A stretch of DNA of 64,000 bases from Dentipellis sp. KUC8613. Lineage: Eukaryota > Basidiomycota > Agaricomycetes > Russulales > Hericiaceae. The stretch is from contig NSJX01000011.1 in the NCBI GenBank assembly GCA_002286715.1, positions 8,106 to 72,105 on the forward strand. Direction: 5' to 3'. The notes beneath the pieces are model-generated. The model made no database searches, was not told where the DNA came from, and saw nothing but the letters and a program-made list of their open reading frames with translations. How positions within the stretch are numbered: position 1 is the stretch's first letter; the number at the start of each line of letters is the position of its first letter. Both the position numbers and the translations under genes were made by a program. Positions 33,239 through 46,175 of the stretch are shown here, in pieces.

Positions 33239-36200
33239 CCGTAGGCGCTTGCGGCGACGTGATGTTCGGTGCGAATACGTTGACTGGTCTCGAGGTCTGT
33301 CAGACATGTACGAATATGAGATGCTCGTCCGATCGTATATCCAAGGTGTCCTTGCATAGAGTGCGAAGTTATCCTGGTCGGTCTTATGCTTACCAATGTA
33401 CCGATATAGAATTTTGCGACCCCCTTACATAGAGTATAGGAATCTTGTGAAACATGAATTCGATCCAGCAAGCGCTTCGGACTCGGCCTTGCGCGTCTAT
33501 TCTGCAATGTAGTAATTCGAAAAGTCAACGAAGAATTGATAAGATAAAAAGGAAAATGACGTGATGCGCTACGTGAATACGAAAATAAATCGCCCTACAG
33601 CAACGCGATATAACTTACCCCGTCAGCGATAGGGGGTACCTCTCAGGGCCATGACTTCGGACGAATTGTAGGCCAACGACTGTTCGGAACAAAAAAAAAA
33701 AAAGGAAAATATAAAACGAGGAGATGTTAGGAAATCGCTAATCATAATGGCCTGAGTGGTTCGTACCATTGCACGTCACGCTCTGCGGACGTGCTCAGTG
33801 GACAACCAACTGCGAGCACTCTGAGCGACGAGAACAACGGAACAATAGGTTGCTGGTCACGCAGATCACAACGCCTGTCATTGAATCGTATTGGCAACAG
33901 TGTCAGCATATATCCAAACAATGTGTGCGCTTCTTCTTACAGCAGAGTCCTCTCACTCTCTCGCGCAGGAGATCATCGGCTTTCCTTTGAACGCGCCGTC
34001 GTATTTCTGGTACCGAAGCTCCCTATGTCCGAAACGTTAACGTGCGGCTGCAGGTCGTGCAACTTCAATAGGGCGTGTAAAGCGTCGTAGTAAGGGATTC
34101 ATGATACACGAAAGGCATGGGGAGTTGAGATGCCCGTGTCAGGGACCCGTATGGGCGACGACGGAACTGCGCGGCGTTGAGCACACAAATCGATAGGTTG
34201 CCTGGCGACTAGTCGTCGTGCATGGGGAGTTGAATTTGTGTGTCGGAGCTTACTGGTGCCGAGGATCCGACGTGGCGCAGTTGTGGCGGAGGTGGAATCG
34301 CTCTTGCCACCAACAATTTGTAACCGACCGACATCAGCCAACGTGCAACAGCATGCCTTTCCTTCCTTTCCTCCTTCCTCTCGCTCGGCAGTATCTTCGT
34401 CATGCCCTTTGTACGGCTCTCCTCGACGCACGATCTATCTGTGCTTGCGTCGCGCGTCCGAACCCGCGCACCGGCTCAAGACGGTCGACAAATCCACAGT
34501 TCGGCGAATGTAACGGGCGCAGGATTGCGGGAGTGTTCTATCGCCCCTACGCATGTTGTGCAGTCGCACGCAGTTTGTACGACAAAGAAAGGAGGTCAAA
34601 CCCATCATCATTTGGTGCGATTTACATGTCTATTCCGCTCATCCGCTACACGGTGCGAACAGAGCGGGGAGGAGGAGATGATATAGCGAAAGAGGCACGC
34701 GCCGCGACTGCAGCCACAACGAACAACAGAATCGCAGTACGGGTCTGCTTTTACAGTAGCTCATACGCCTGACGCAACGTGCTCAATCGGAGTACTAGGC
34801 GCATTGAATGCCGAGGTCCGCAACTAGCACGTCTTTGACGCCATCCTGAATTACTTAGGTGAACCAGGAAAACGAAAGAAATAAAGATTAAAAAAAAATG
34901 GGATGATTTGTCGACAGCATAGTATGTGTTTCCTTTCTTCTATACACGATCACACGTTATACAGCCGAGCACGGCTCTCACGCGCCGCATAGGTAAACTC
35001 TATCTCGTGCAACACAGCAATCCACTGGACGTTGCATTCCAACGAGGCATGCCCTTACCTACCGCGCCGTCATCACACCTGCTCGTTTCGTAACCACTGT
35101 CGGCTCTTGGCTGTACCTGCACGCCCGCGCCACGACGCCTCCACGATAGTGCGTGTGCTAAACCAAAGCCCAAACGCACTCGCAGCTGTAATCGCGATAC
35201 TCGAAGGTGTCTGAGATGCAAAACCGCGCAGCCGGTTCCTTCACGCACGTATCACAGCAAGGAGATATGATGGTATCGGCAGAGAACCGTGAGCTCGGAT
35301 TCGACGTGCGTGCAGGCCCTGTAACATGCTCGCCAGCGACTGCCACGTTGATAAGTTAGCATGGCGCACTCCATCTCATTCGCATCTGTCTCGTCTTACA
35401 CCGCCTCGAGCTGCCGATCTGCCGATTCTATATCATGCCCACGTTCTACCTTCAGGATCGTGTTGGTAGGCTCACTTACAGCAATAACGAGCTCATTATT
35501 AATATTGACGACTGAAGGTGTATGCAGCACAAGGGGACAAATACATATATCCTGGCCACTGTACAACAATTGTTCGCAATGACTATAAGTTAAATGGTGC
35601 ACAAGCTCAAGCGAGCGCAATGAGGTTAGCTTCTGCGAAGGCTAGGTCGACAAGGACGTCGGCCGTAGGCAACGGCTCTTTGGGTCACGGACGACAGGTC
35701 CGGAGGACCGCTGGTCCGCGGACCTTGAGCATATGGAGGCACAATGAGCCGGAGAGATCTCCGCGCTCCTTGCTTCTCCCACACTTTTTGCCTCGTGTTC
35801 CCTCACACAAGCGATTCCCTTTTTCTCCCTCCCTCCTCCCTTTGCTCTGGCAAACAAATAGTGCTTGCACGCTGGTGGTGTCTCGGTGCCCAATCCCTCA
35901 CCGATAGGGCGACATTTGCTGGACATCCCTGCTCTGCAGGTAGCTCGTGGTTCAGCAACTTTGCTGCAACGCGTCTCCTCGGCCTCGTTTCTCGAGGCGC
36001 TACGCGTCGGGCATGTGCACGGCACATAGAGTCACGTGACATACACGCGAGCTCTCTTTGCCTGCCGCTGAACCCCTTTCCGCACCCCCAGAAACTAGCA
36101 CGCAGCCGTGTACCACGGTGCTCACGGAGATCGAATTGAGGATCATCCAGCAGGTACTAGTTGAGAGTTCTCGCCTTGCGCAGGCTGAGTTCTGTAGTTA

Positions 36201-36542
36201 GCTGGCGAGTAATATGCCTTAGAGAACACATGAATTACCACTATCATTCAACAATAATTTTGTTTTCGAAGGATCTTACATACTTATTACTACGTATTAC
36301 GTGTATAATACAATGAGTATATTCGGATATAGCATTTATTATAATGAAATAATATCATCATGACGTAAATATTAACTAATAGACGCCCAAAATGGTATAT
36401 AATTCCGCAGGTCATAGGGTGTTTCAAGACATTTCCTCTGCACACCCATCATCACCTCTTCTTTTGCATATCTGATTATCGTGTTTATTCTCTTCAATAC
36501 TACACATTGTCATTCCTTTGGTTATCACGAAGGATAGCCAAT
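33239..36542. other. Long stretch without recognisable genes
   Basis: A run of 13 A residues lies near 33691-33703 and a 9-A run near 34890. Small frames at 34218-34772 and 35518-36139 are open on the plus strand without domains or introns. The minus strand near 35340-35150 has a Cys-containing frame I cannot assign. Around 36200 the base composition changes sharply to A/T-rich, which continues to about 37400. Confidence 0.4.
36396..36403 (+). promoter_or_regulatory. Probable TATA box of the AT-rich orphan gene
   Basis: tatataat about 140 nt upstream of the ATG at 36543. It lies in generally A/T-rich DNA, so the match is weak evidence by itself. Confidence 0.35.
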
Positions 36543-37192
36543 ATGGCTGACGAGATTAACATGCCAGAACACGATGTAAGTATTGATTATCTGTCCCCCA
36601 TTATGGTATATGCGAGTAGTGTATTCCATTTGATGTCGTGTATCATTATTTCTGGATCTGTAACTTGTCTTATTGACAGATCAAATCCTTCTGCATGTTA
36701 TGCTAACAGTTTTCATGATAGTGCACCAATCAATTTCATCCTGGCATTGGAGATTGGGTTGAGGTGTATATGCGCCGCTCCAATGATGGCATACATGCAG
36801 TTATATGTGGTGCAATACTCTCAATCAGCAGTGACATGCCAGGTCATGTCCAGTACACCATTCACTGTACACTGGCTGGAACACCTCAAGTTCTCAGTCT
36901 CCCACTACAATGGGCAATGGATGCCCCAGTCAACACTGTACGAAGATTCATGCGCTTCATCAATCCATGCCACATTGAAGATGTTCGTGATGTGCCTTAC
37001 TACCAGGGTTGGCATGCATGGTTTCCTTACTTTGCTCACAACCGTGCTCGTCTACTTGGTGGACCTATCATACTGTTTCGGCGTACATCATACAGTCCTA
37101 TCGTCTATCACTTACAGCCAATAGTGTATGCACTGGAGGAGGATAGCAGTGAGGCAACCCCTGGAGGTTTCTGGGGATGGACTGCACTTTGA
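36543..37192 (+). CDS. Uncharacterised two-exon gene in an AT-rich patch
   Basis: The product is not recognised. Exon 1 (36543-36575) codes MADEINMPEHD; a GT-AG intron of 146 nt (36576-36721) leads to exon 2 (36722-37192). The total of 504 nt gives exactly 167 residues plus stop. The body includes HPGIGDWVEVYMRRSNDGIH, GHVQYTIHCTLAGTPQVLSL and ARLLGGPIILFRR, mostly alternating hydrophobic residues as in a beta-rich fold, with no signal peptide or clear membrane helix. The segment PGIGDWVEVYM recalls PGSFRVGQLVELSV of gene B, but the similarity is too short to prove. Codon use is much more A/T-rich than in neighbours, so the gene probably arrived from another source or in a separate insertion. 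Confidence 0.6.
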
Positions 37193-40013
37193 CTTATGGT
37201 CCCTGTTTCATAACTGACAAAACACCTAGGTTCCAGCAGAGCTGTATGTATATTCTACATCCCTTCTACCATAACATGAGCGCTCCACATACACATAGAT
37301 TCTTTTGTTTACACTGTACCATATTTTATGCGTTTGAATGTCTCATTCTGTCTGTCCGTGTCCGGAATACCAGTTTGTTAGTCACGTGATCACGCTCGTC
37401 TACAACGTCGCATCAGCCGTAGTATCGTATAGCGACGCAAGCACCAATTATAATTCCCATTCTCTCATTACATTCGACTAACCTCACGGCTCTTACTTTA
37501 AAACAGCCCCCGAATTTTATCGTGAAGGAGCTGACATTTCCTTCCGATGCGGGCCCGGCCTTCGGCCATCACTGCGCTTGCGCTCGGGCGCTCTGTTTGG
37601 GCCCGCATTGCAGAGTCACGAACTTACGATTAACATTCTCAAAGCTTGCAACGAGGAGTCGGTCATAGGCTGGTGACGGTGCCGCAGCACTGATCCATTC
37701 TCTCAGTGCCGCCCTGTACGACCCGTTCCCCTCTTCCATCCGGTACACCATATATATTACTCGCTCACTCACCCTCACCACAGAACTTTTCCGGAAAGAT
37801 CACGACACAGAACTTAAAGCGATCGCCTTAGGCATGCTCCCATCCGCTCACCCTGAACGGTGGGCCCACCGCTTACGGCTGCAGCCTGGTGGCGCCACTT
37901 GTCCTCGGGTTCACGCTGCCTCGCGCACAGCCAGACGTCTCCACGACGGATTCCTTCCAGCTCGTCGATGGTTGCTGTGCTCTTCGTGCGTCTGGAAAGA
38001 CCCCGCATGTAGGCCGCTCGCCCGCTGCATCCTCTTCTGCCACTGACACCCGCATTGGCAGACCACGCGCACTGGCGGGCGGGGTCCATTGTGCCTGCAG
38101 AAAGCGGGCTTCACAGCGACCCGGGAGAGGGGAAAGGAGAAGGAGAACTGTTAATGGAGGAGGGAGAGGAGGCGTAGGCCCTCAGCTTCTGTTGCTGGGT
38201 ATGGAATGCTTCGCTCGCGCGGGGCTGAGCAGAAACGAGATGCGCAACTAGGATCACGTGATCCTGCCCATTTGGTGCTGCTCGCACAGTGCCCCCCCGG
38301 TTGATCGGCTGGCGGTGCAGGAGTTTGTGGAGGCGGCGTGTGTGGGTGTCGTATGTCCTCTTCATCTTTCCTTGCCTGTGCATTTGGTCCGCTTGTTGAC
38401 GAGCATGCGGGCGACGATACGTAACTTCCGAGGCAGCTGGCCCAGCCGAGTGAAGAGGCTGTCGTGTTTCTCCTCAGCGCATGATATGAGTTCAACTCCG
38501 TACACGAGCCTGGCGACATCACATGGTGCGCCCTCCCTCACATTCTGATGCTCTTCCTACCTAGCTGACTACTTCACCGCACCGCACTGCACCCCCAACC
38601 CGCACCACCATGCAGCGCATCACTACGCCTGCTCACGACTCGTGCCCTGGTTTCGTGTGCCGACAGGATGAACAACAACAAGGATAACGACGGCAGCGCC
38701 ATGTGAGCAACGCCTAATACCACGAGCAGGTCCGTCCTTGAACGATGTACATCAGTGCGAGACAGAGTCGATAACGCAGCGAGCAGCCACAAGGGCGGAG
38801 GCAAGAGCAGGAAACTCACAACATCAGCGTCAAACCCTCGCAAACCGACATTACTGCGCTTGTAAAAAACAGCGCTGTACGTCTCGAGTGCGCGACACAT
38901 TTTACCCTGTCCGTTGAGCTCGTTGAACGGGGCATAGCGTTCGGGATGTACCCTGCATGGGCCGTATTGGGCGCGCGCCTAAGACACACACCACGAAGCT
39001 ACACCCCCCCGCTTAACCTGCTCATACCGCATAATCTGTCAGACCTGCTTGTCACGCCTGTAACTAGTATCTATGGATAATGACATTATCGAGTATTTGA
39101 GTACACGATAAGCTAGACCGAGAATACATCGAAAGAACCACATGGAACATTGCGTGCTCCTCAAGCCTGCGTAATTGTTATCCTAGACGTTTGACAGGGT
39201 CAGGAACGAAAACGTATGTACGGCGCTGCGCCAGTCACATAGCCTCTAGCCCTATTGGACTATTCTGATTATCTCGTGCAAAACACATCGTCACGCAGAT
39301 AAGCTGCTCCGCTCATCAGGAAGAGCGCTCGCCATGAGCATCCGCCGCCTTCCTTTCTCTACTTCATGCCCCGACCGAATGGCGACGCACTATCGCGGGA
39401 CTTGTAGCGACGGATACATTTCGTCTGGATCTGGCAGAAATGTTGTATTGGCAGACATGTGAGCTCATCCCATTATATATGACATTCAGTCGACACTGAG
39501 CCCTATCCTATTTGTAGCATGTGGCAAGCCGCTTTGCTATCCGTGTTCCTAGCGGCGGCGTTCGCCGACGCTGCCCTGTAACCCAACACTTCGTCGTGTC
39601 TGGTTCCCCGGACGAAGCTGCGACGAATCATCCATCGCTTGTGCGAAATGTACGCGCTTCCTTCGCCCCTCGAGCCACATACAGCATTCATAAAGACCCG
39701 CCGCTGTCCCGCGGCCAGTGCCGGCTTTCATCCATAGTCAGTGTTTCCTTCAACCCCTCGCCCTGAACAATACGGTCATCGATTGTTCGCTACCGTTTCA
39801 CGTAGCCGGCGTTGTAGCCATACTCGCTGTCTACTACGACGTAGACTGAGTGACATTCGACTCATCCGTGTTCAGATGGCCTTCCATCAGCCGTCTAAGA
39901 ATACTTCGCAAGCTCCTCCCGTCGGACGCTATGGCGATCTCCCAACGTGCGAGCTTTTCCTCTATCGACCCTACAGTAACTGACGAGTATTTCCCGTCTA
40001 CCGACACACGCGC
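37193..40013. other. Stretch without a supportable gene; some gene-like debris
   Basis: On the minus strand 37785-37569 a frame reads well (VIYMVYRMEEGNGSYRAALR, then WISAAAPSPAYDRLLVASFE) and ends at a donor-like GTAAGT, so it may be a leftover exon of an unknown protein. GC-rich frames near 37814-38520 and 38574-38900 have no domains. From 38900 to 40013 I see nothing. Confidence 0.35.
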
Positions 40014-41502
40014 ATGGCTACGCTTAACAGCCCCGAATCGCATTCAGAGATCGCTGACGTTGACGGCGTGCATCGCCCAGAGTGCACCACAACCAGCGGC
40101 CAGCATTCTACTGCACGACACACCAGAAGTAGACCAGCTATGATGAGGCCGGGAAAGCGTCCCCGCGTGCAGCAATATACGGACGCAGAAAGGTTCGTGC
40201 GTTATGATGTTCGCCTACACACCGACTGAACATTCTTGCCCGACGTGCGGTGCAACCACTGGACGCAGCAGTTCGTCGATAGGTCTCACAGATAGAACTC
40301 GACAAGCCGACCTTACATGTCGCGGTCCCACTCATCCCACTCATGATTCAACATCATCAGAACTTAGCATGTAAGTGTTCATTGACTGCGCTTTTCACCG
40401 ACGCGCACCAGTCGCGGCTCGATTGATATATTCATAATCATACAGTCGAACCTCTCGTACGTTCGGGCCGGTCCGTCAGAACAGCGCGAACTTCGAGTTT
40501 GTTGAAACCGTTACAAACGACGGTGGAAACAGCGAATCGAGACCGGTCGAAGTCACCGAACTCGAATTGTACAACATGTTAAATTCGACTCGTCGGTTCG
40601 TGTGAATTTCTATCCAACCTCGTGAATGCGCTTTGACACACTCTTAACTCCGCCACGACGCACGCCCCATGTATTCTGGTCTCTTGAATAGGAGGATCGA
40701 AGCAATACGTGCACATACGGATCGCAGATATTTCATGAATCTTGCGAGCGCAGATCCCTCCCTGTACACAAGACGCGGACTGTATGTTGTCCACAAAGAT
40801 TCGCCCAAGACGATTGCTGTTTTCTCTCTAACGGGCGTCGTGACCTCGGCCAAGCTTCGCCGCATCACTGGCTACGACCGTCGGATAACTGTCCTACCGT
40901 TCCGAGAACAGTGGATTGGCATCGCATCAGTCCTCGGAAACATCTTCAAACGCAACGTTCTTTTTTTCAAATCTTCAGTACATGGCCTCGTGTTCTCCAC
41001 GGCGCCATTCAGACGACGTAAGCCGCACAAACTATCGGATTATCATGTTATAATGTGTGGGTTGATGCTTTGCTTCTGTTGTCGTGTCACAGAAACACCT
41101 GCGTCCCGGCAGAAGACCTGTCGCATAGGTACTGCCCGTCCTGCCGAGGATACCGGTGCGCAAAATTTAACTCGTTGGTGTACAATTACACGCCGTGATA
41201 AACTTTGTCGACTGTGAACAGTTCCAGTTTACGATGGCCGATTGCCGTTCAAACTGACCGAGTTCCGAAACCTTCGAACCTTGTCCGACGAAATAGAAGA
41301 TTGTTCCGTCATTTTGCTCACGTTCTCTGTGTCGACTTCCGCGATGACAGATGACAGCCAGCCCGGCGATTTTGACGATGCTAGCGAAATAACAAGATTC
41401 AATATTCAAGAAGCAGTCGTCATCCAACAGCTAAAAGCCATTCCGCGCGTTTCTAATCGACATGATTCCGTACCCCGCGACGATTCGGATGCCCGTACTT
41501 AA
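40014..41502 (+). CDS. Uncharacterised nuclear-type protein, family A copy 2
   Basis: This is a homologue of the gene at 23562-25345 on the opposite strand. Six exons (40014-40192, 40272-40370, 40446-40595, 40692-41017, 41093-41128, 41222-41502) sum to 1,071 nt, 356 residues plus stop. The basic N terminus has RPAMMRPGKRPR, a probable nuclear signal. The core exon is 326 nt, the same length and phases as in A1, and codes RRIEAIRAHTDRRYFMNLAS and IASVLGNIFKRNVLFF. The last exon starts at the same phase with VPVYDGRLPFKLTEFRNL and includes TRFNIQEAVVIQQL. The linker exon is much shorter than in A1 (36 against 90 nt) and the acidic tail is reduced to a few Asp residues. The protein sequences are diverged, so the two are old duplicates or separate acquisitions. 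Open throughout, therefore probably functional. Confidence 0.73.
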
Positions 41503-43179
41503 GGCAGCGGCGTGAACGCTTCCCCGACACAAACCACGGTGCGACATGTCCCGCGTTACCCGATAACACACGACTCACGTCATGCTCCCTCCAGCGCCTC
41601 GCATTGTTCCGTCGTGGTCCGCGCTTCGACTCTCCGCCCAAACCGGGATAACTTATGTTGTTGTTCTCGCCGTGTAAAAGAAAAAAGGAATAGGATAGAG
41701 ACAACGGAAGTGGAACGCGATAGCGACTAAATTCAGATAATATAGAGGAATCCCGTCGATCTGAGCAGCTAAGATTCAGATACGGAGTTGCCTTGTACTT
41801 CTTTTAGTTTTCAGTACCTTTCTCACTTACGACACAACCTGACTGATCGATCGTGTATACATGCGCAAACGAATCTCGGATACGGATACTGCTTTCGAGA
41901 GTCGGGAATGGCGCGGTAGCGCCGCTACGATTGCGGCAATTGCGGCCAAAGAGCGGCCGTTCGCGCGTGCACGCGCACGTGGCTCGGACGCGTACTCAGG
42001 AAAATATTGAAACCCGCTGCGGCTTTCGATGCCGCGGCCAGCCAATATCCTCATTTTTTCACTCTGCCTCTACCATCGGTGTCGATAATATTCACATCGT
42101 GTCCCCTCGACAGGTCAATTTCTATGCTCAAGAGCAGGTCCAGGATTGCTTGCGCCGAGTTTGCGTGTACGTATACGCAGTACGTGATGATTTACAGTGT
42201 CCTTGGTCTTCAAAAGGAAGCTGGCGACGGCTGTTTGCAATTGGTAAGTGTGCTTTTATTATCTAGCTACCGAGTCTCTACTTCTTGCGCAAGTCTCGGG
42301 TGCTAGAGAAATTATCGAGTTTGTGAACTCCGATATTTTTTGAAATCCCAAGCACCGCGCCTAATCTCACAATCCGTGACAGTCGCGTGCAGGCTCAGCT
42401 TTGCCTCATGTTAGCATCAATATTGACTTGCAGTCACGGAGTGATCAGTTGGTGCGTATCTATGGAGATCTATGGTTGTAGGCCAGTAATTGACCCAAGC
42501 TCACCGCTTTACGCTTCCCACAGCAGCGGCACAGCAGCTTTCGCGAAGCGTTCATCATTGCAAGATGAACTCTTCCGAGTCGGACAATGGGAGTGGCGGT
42601 CCTCAGGCTGGCGCGCTGATGGGCCGGAATGGGCTTCTCGACCTTCAAACACCCATCCTTTATTTTTTTTCATGCCTGGGTCATGCTTGCGACGGGCGGA
42701 TAGGTGGGTAGAATGAAGTCGCGTCAAAAGCCTTCCATCAGGACGCATGAAGATCCTGAACAAGCGAAACCAGTTACTGGGCGAGTGGCGTAGACCAGCA
42801 CGACGGGTGGGTGTATCAGTCATCAGGATTGTCGTAAGTAAAATATGGAAGTGATGTCCTGAGAAGAGGTGTACGTGAGTGGCAGTGAGATGGTGCTGTT
42901 GCCGCTGGTGCCTGAGGTTGAGGTCGACGAAGAGTGATCGTATCTGCAGGAGCAAAGGAATCGGCGATCGGGCTTGCCGATGACATTGGAGATGAACGTG
43001 CCCAAAAGATGCCGCGAGCGTCTGATTCTGATAATTGTTCCGGAACGCGTGGCGTAGAAGAACGATCGTGTGGGATCGCGCTTAAGCTAGAGGTCTGTCT
43101 TCCTTTAATCTGGACACGCGCGCATCATGCAGTATATCTCTAACTCCCTCCCTTTCCGCTTCACCACAACGTCTCTCCC
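41503..43179. other. Boundary stretch between accessory island and conserved block
   Basis: I found no gene. Frames near 41853-42306 and 42387-42955 are open on one or both strands but have no domain or splice structure. The promoter of the Zn2Cys6 gene should lie in the last few hundred bases; a C/T-rich stretch (about 43143-43178 and after the ATG) precedes its start, as is common in fungi. Confidence 0.4.
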
Positions 43180-46175
43180 ATGAATAGCGCTTCCATGTCT
43201 TCCTTTTCTCAAGCTCCCTCCTTCTCCTTCTCCTTCCACTCCAACCCTCAAGACGATAGCGAAAGTAACGACGAAGATGATGATCGTCATCGCTCTAGCA
43301 GTCGGGCCCGACTGTGAGTGAATCCTTGTGATTTCCTGTTCTTCGGGCTGATGTGGGTTTCAAGAACCGGTGCTTGTGTACATTGCAAGTCCCTGAAGGT
43401 ATTGTCTGTCTGGCAAGTGGGTGATCGATCTCACAATGTCTTCGTTCAGGTCAAGTGCGAATTTCTTCCTGGTGAAAGCAATTGTCAGCGCTGTCTAGCG
43501 GGAAGTCACAAGTGCGTCGTTCGAGGCAGGAAGAAGAGGAAACCTGCTCCGTAAGCCACGACGTTATGTGCACATCGTGACATGACCAATGATGGATATT
43601 CCGTTGGCTTTCACCAGCACGCACGATGACCTACAACGGCGCTCAAACATGCAAGACGGCGAAATACAACTGCTTCTTGAACGCCTCGATAACATGAGGG
43701 CAGAGGAGAAGATTCGCCAGTGGCTTTCAAAGTCTGAACATGGCATTCGCGACTCGCACCCGCAATCCAGTGATTATCAAGGAATGGGTCAGCCGACTGT
43801 TCACCTGGCCGAAATGCAATTCCTTGACCTCTATGGTTTGCAGGGCTTTCTCCCGCGCCGTTCCAGTGCGACCAGGCGGACTTCCAACTGTTAGATTACC
43901 TTCGAGGACGATTCTCGTCAAAACTCGACCCCCTCACGGGTTCTCGGGGCGACGTCTATACCAATAAGGAGAAGTTTATCCGGAAACGAGAATGTGAGTA
44001 ACAACTCCATGGTTGGCACGCTTTTGGTGACGCTTCCCAAAGCCGATCCCGAACCGACACCACCAGATATCGTTCGATATGGCGTTCTTACTCCAGATGA
44101 CATCGTCCTCTTATTTCGCATGTAAGTCTTAATGTCAGGACTTCTGATTATATGGAAGGTGAAGCGCACTTCTTCCTAGATTCTTCGATAGGATCAATGT
44201 TAGTATCTCTGCTATTGTTACAACTGTCCGACGGGACCTTATCTCTATCTACGCAGATATTCTTCTCTCTCTTGGATCCTGAGATCCACACTCCGTCGAA
44301 ACTCATCTGGGCCTCACCGTTCCTCTTCACAGTCAGTGAGTATGACAGAGCCTAACGCCGTATTGCAACTTTCTGATACTGCGCAGTCTGTGCCCTCGGC
44401 TCCCGGTTCTATTCTCAGAGGCCAAATCTATATCCTCTAGCAATGGAGTTCGCTAGAGATGCTGCAGGGAAAGCCCTGGTCGACGGGTCGAAGTCTGTGG
44501 ATCTTTGCCAGGCATACCTCCTCATGGCAGTCTACCCCATGCCCGGTAAAAATTGGAACAACGATCGAAGTTGGATCCTCATGGGCGTCGCGATACGGTA
44601 GGCTTGCCGGCTCTTTCTTCCCTACAGGGTGTTTGAATATGGCTTTCGCAGCATGGCCATCGAACTAGCTCTTCACAAACCACCCCCCACCGACTGCGAT
44701 GAGCGCGAGGTGGCAAATCGAATCCGGACTTGGTTGAACTGCTTCTGTGTCGACGGGGCTCATGCAACTTCGTTCGGGAAGTTGTCTATGACGCCGACAG
44801 ATGATATCGTCTCCCGTACTTCTCGGGACTGGCACATATCTTCGCGCTTCAATTTGCCTTTTGACATCCACCTCGTGGCTTACGTGGATATCCTCCTAAT
44901 TATGGAGCAATTTCAAAAAGAAATCGGGCGCAACCTCTTGCCAGAAAGGAATGCTAAGGTACATCTTCCTTTCTTGTTGTGATAACGTAGTCTCACATCC
45001 CTATTACAGGGCCTTGACATTGTCGCGAAATGCATTGATTACGACGAAAAGCTTGCGGCAATGATGGAATTCTGGGTTCAAAGATACATAAACGACCCGA
45101 ATAACAGTGGTAAGTCGCTTCATTCTCAGGACTTATAATGGTGCTCATCAGTTCATTATAGATCCGATGTGCAATTACAGGGGAAATAATACCCAGATGT
45201 ACGGCTCCCGCCGCATTCACGAAGTGCACCTTCTAACGCACTCTCAGGATTTCCGCTTACCTGAGGCTTGTCGTTCTTGCCACGGCGTTCCCATATGCTG
45301 TCAAGACTGGCTTAGTGAGACAGAGTCATATTGTCAGAGAGGTCCGTTCGCCAATGTGTATTGCGGAGTGTGGAGGCGCTCACTACCTACAGTCGATTAA
45401 CGTCGCCTGCCAGTCTATCAAGATAATGACCAACAAGCTGTACCCGACTGGTATTCTTCGTTATGCTATGGAGGTATGCACTTCATATGTGTGACGCAGA
45501 TAGCTTCTGAGAAGGACACAGGCCAACTTCCTATGCGTATCATTTGCTGCAGCCTTTCTGATTAATGTGAGCCTGAAAAGCTCAGTCTGGTCACATTTAC
45601 TAAAACATTTACAGCTCCTACGTCCCAAATTCCTCCCACTGCTGGATGAATCAACGCAGCGAACGATTATCAAAGTAGTCAGGGAGCTCATCGACGTCCT
45701 TGGCTCCAAAGAAGTTGCATTCGACGGACGTCACTCACCGGCCTTGTACTCTCGCTTCCTTTCTAGTCTACTGAACAAATATGACCAGGGCGCCAGCCCT
45801 CAGGAGGGCATGGAGTTTGTTCCCCAATTCAAGGCAGATCGCCAACAAACGCCGCCCAATACCTATTACTGGCCAGATACCCCAGCCATCCTCGGCCCTA
45901 GCATCGGCATGGCCGATGCCGGTTTTGGACAAGTGGAAGGTGCAATCTATCAACAGGCAGGCGACGCTGACATGGACTTCAGCATGCAACATTTCATGAA
46001 CGCCATGACAGCGCACGGCCAGCAGAACCCGCAGACCGTTGGAATACCTGCTATGACAGCGTCTGGCTCAGGGTTTGTAGATTGGGCAAACCCCTACCAG
46101 GCCAATCCGGCGACAATGTATATGGACGATCACCTATGGCCTATGGACCACACACCACAATATGGTCCTACATGA
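43180..46175 (+). CDS. Zn(II)2Cys6 transcription factor with fungal-specific transcription factor domain
   Basis: A nuclear DNA-binding regulator; target genes are unknown. Exon 1 (43180-43313) is Ser/Asp-rich. The zinc cluster is split by an intron: GACVHCKSLK joins VKCEFLPGESNCQRC and SHKC, giving the six Cys, followed by the basic run RGRKKRKPAP. A short coiled coil (DGEIQLLLERLDNMRAEEK) follows. The fungal transcription factor domain spans about 44030-45600, with PPDIVRYGVL, FFSLLDPEIHTPSKLIWASP, LCQAYLLMAVYPMP, RTWLNCFCVDGAH and MCNYRGNN in successive exons. The C terminus is Gln/Ala/Met-rich and ends at 46175. About a dozen GT-AG introns of 45-60 nt join in frame where I checked, so the gene looks intact. 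It is the first gene of the conserved block. Confidence 0.88.

Noticed and set aside
34218..34772. Plus-strand open frame of 184 codons
   Set aside because: Cys/Arg/Ser-rich with no domain, and two other frames of the same strand are open in the same place, so openness reflects composition.
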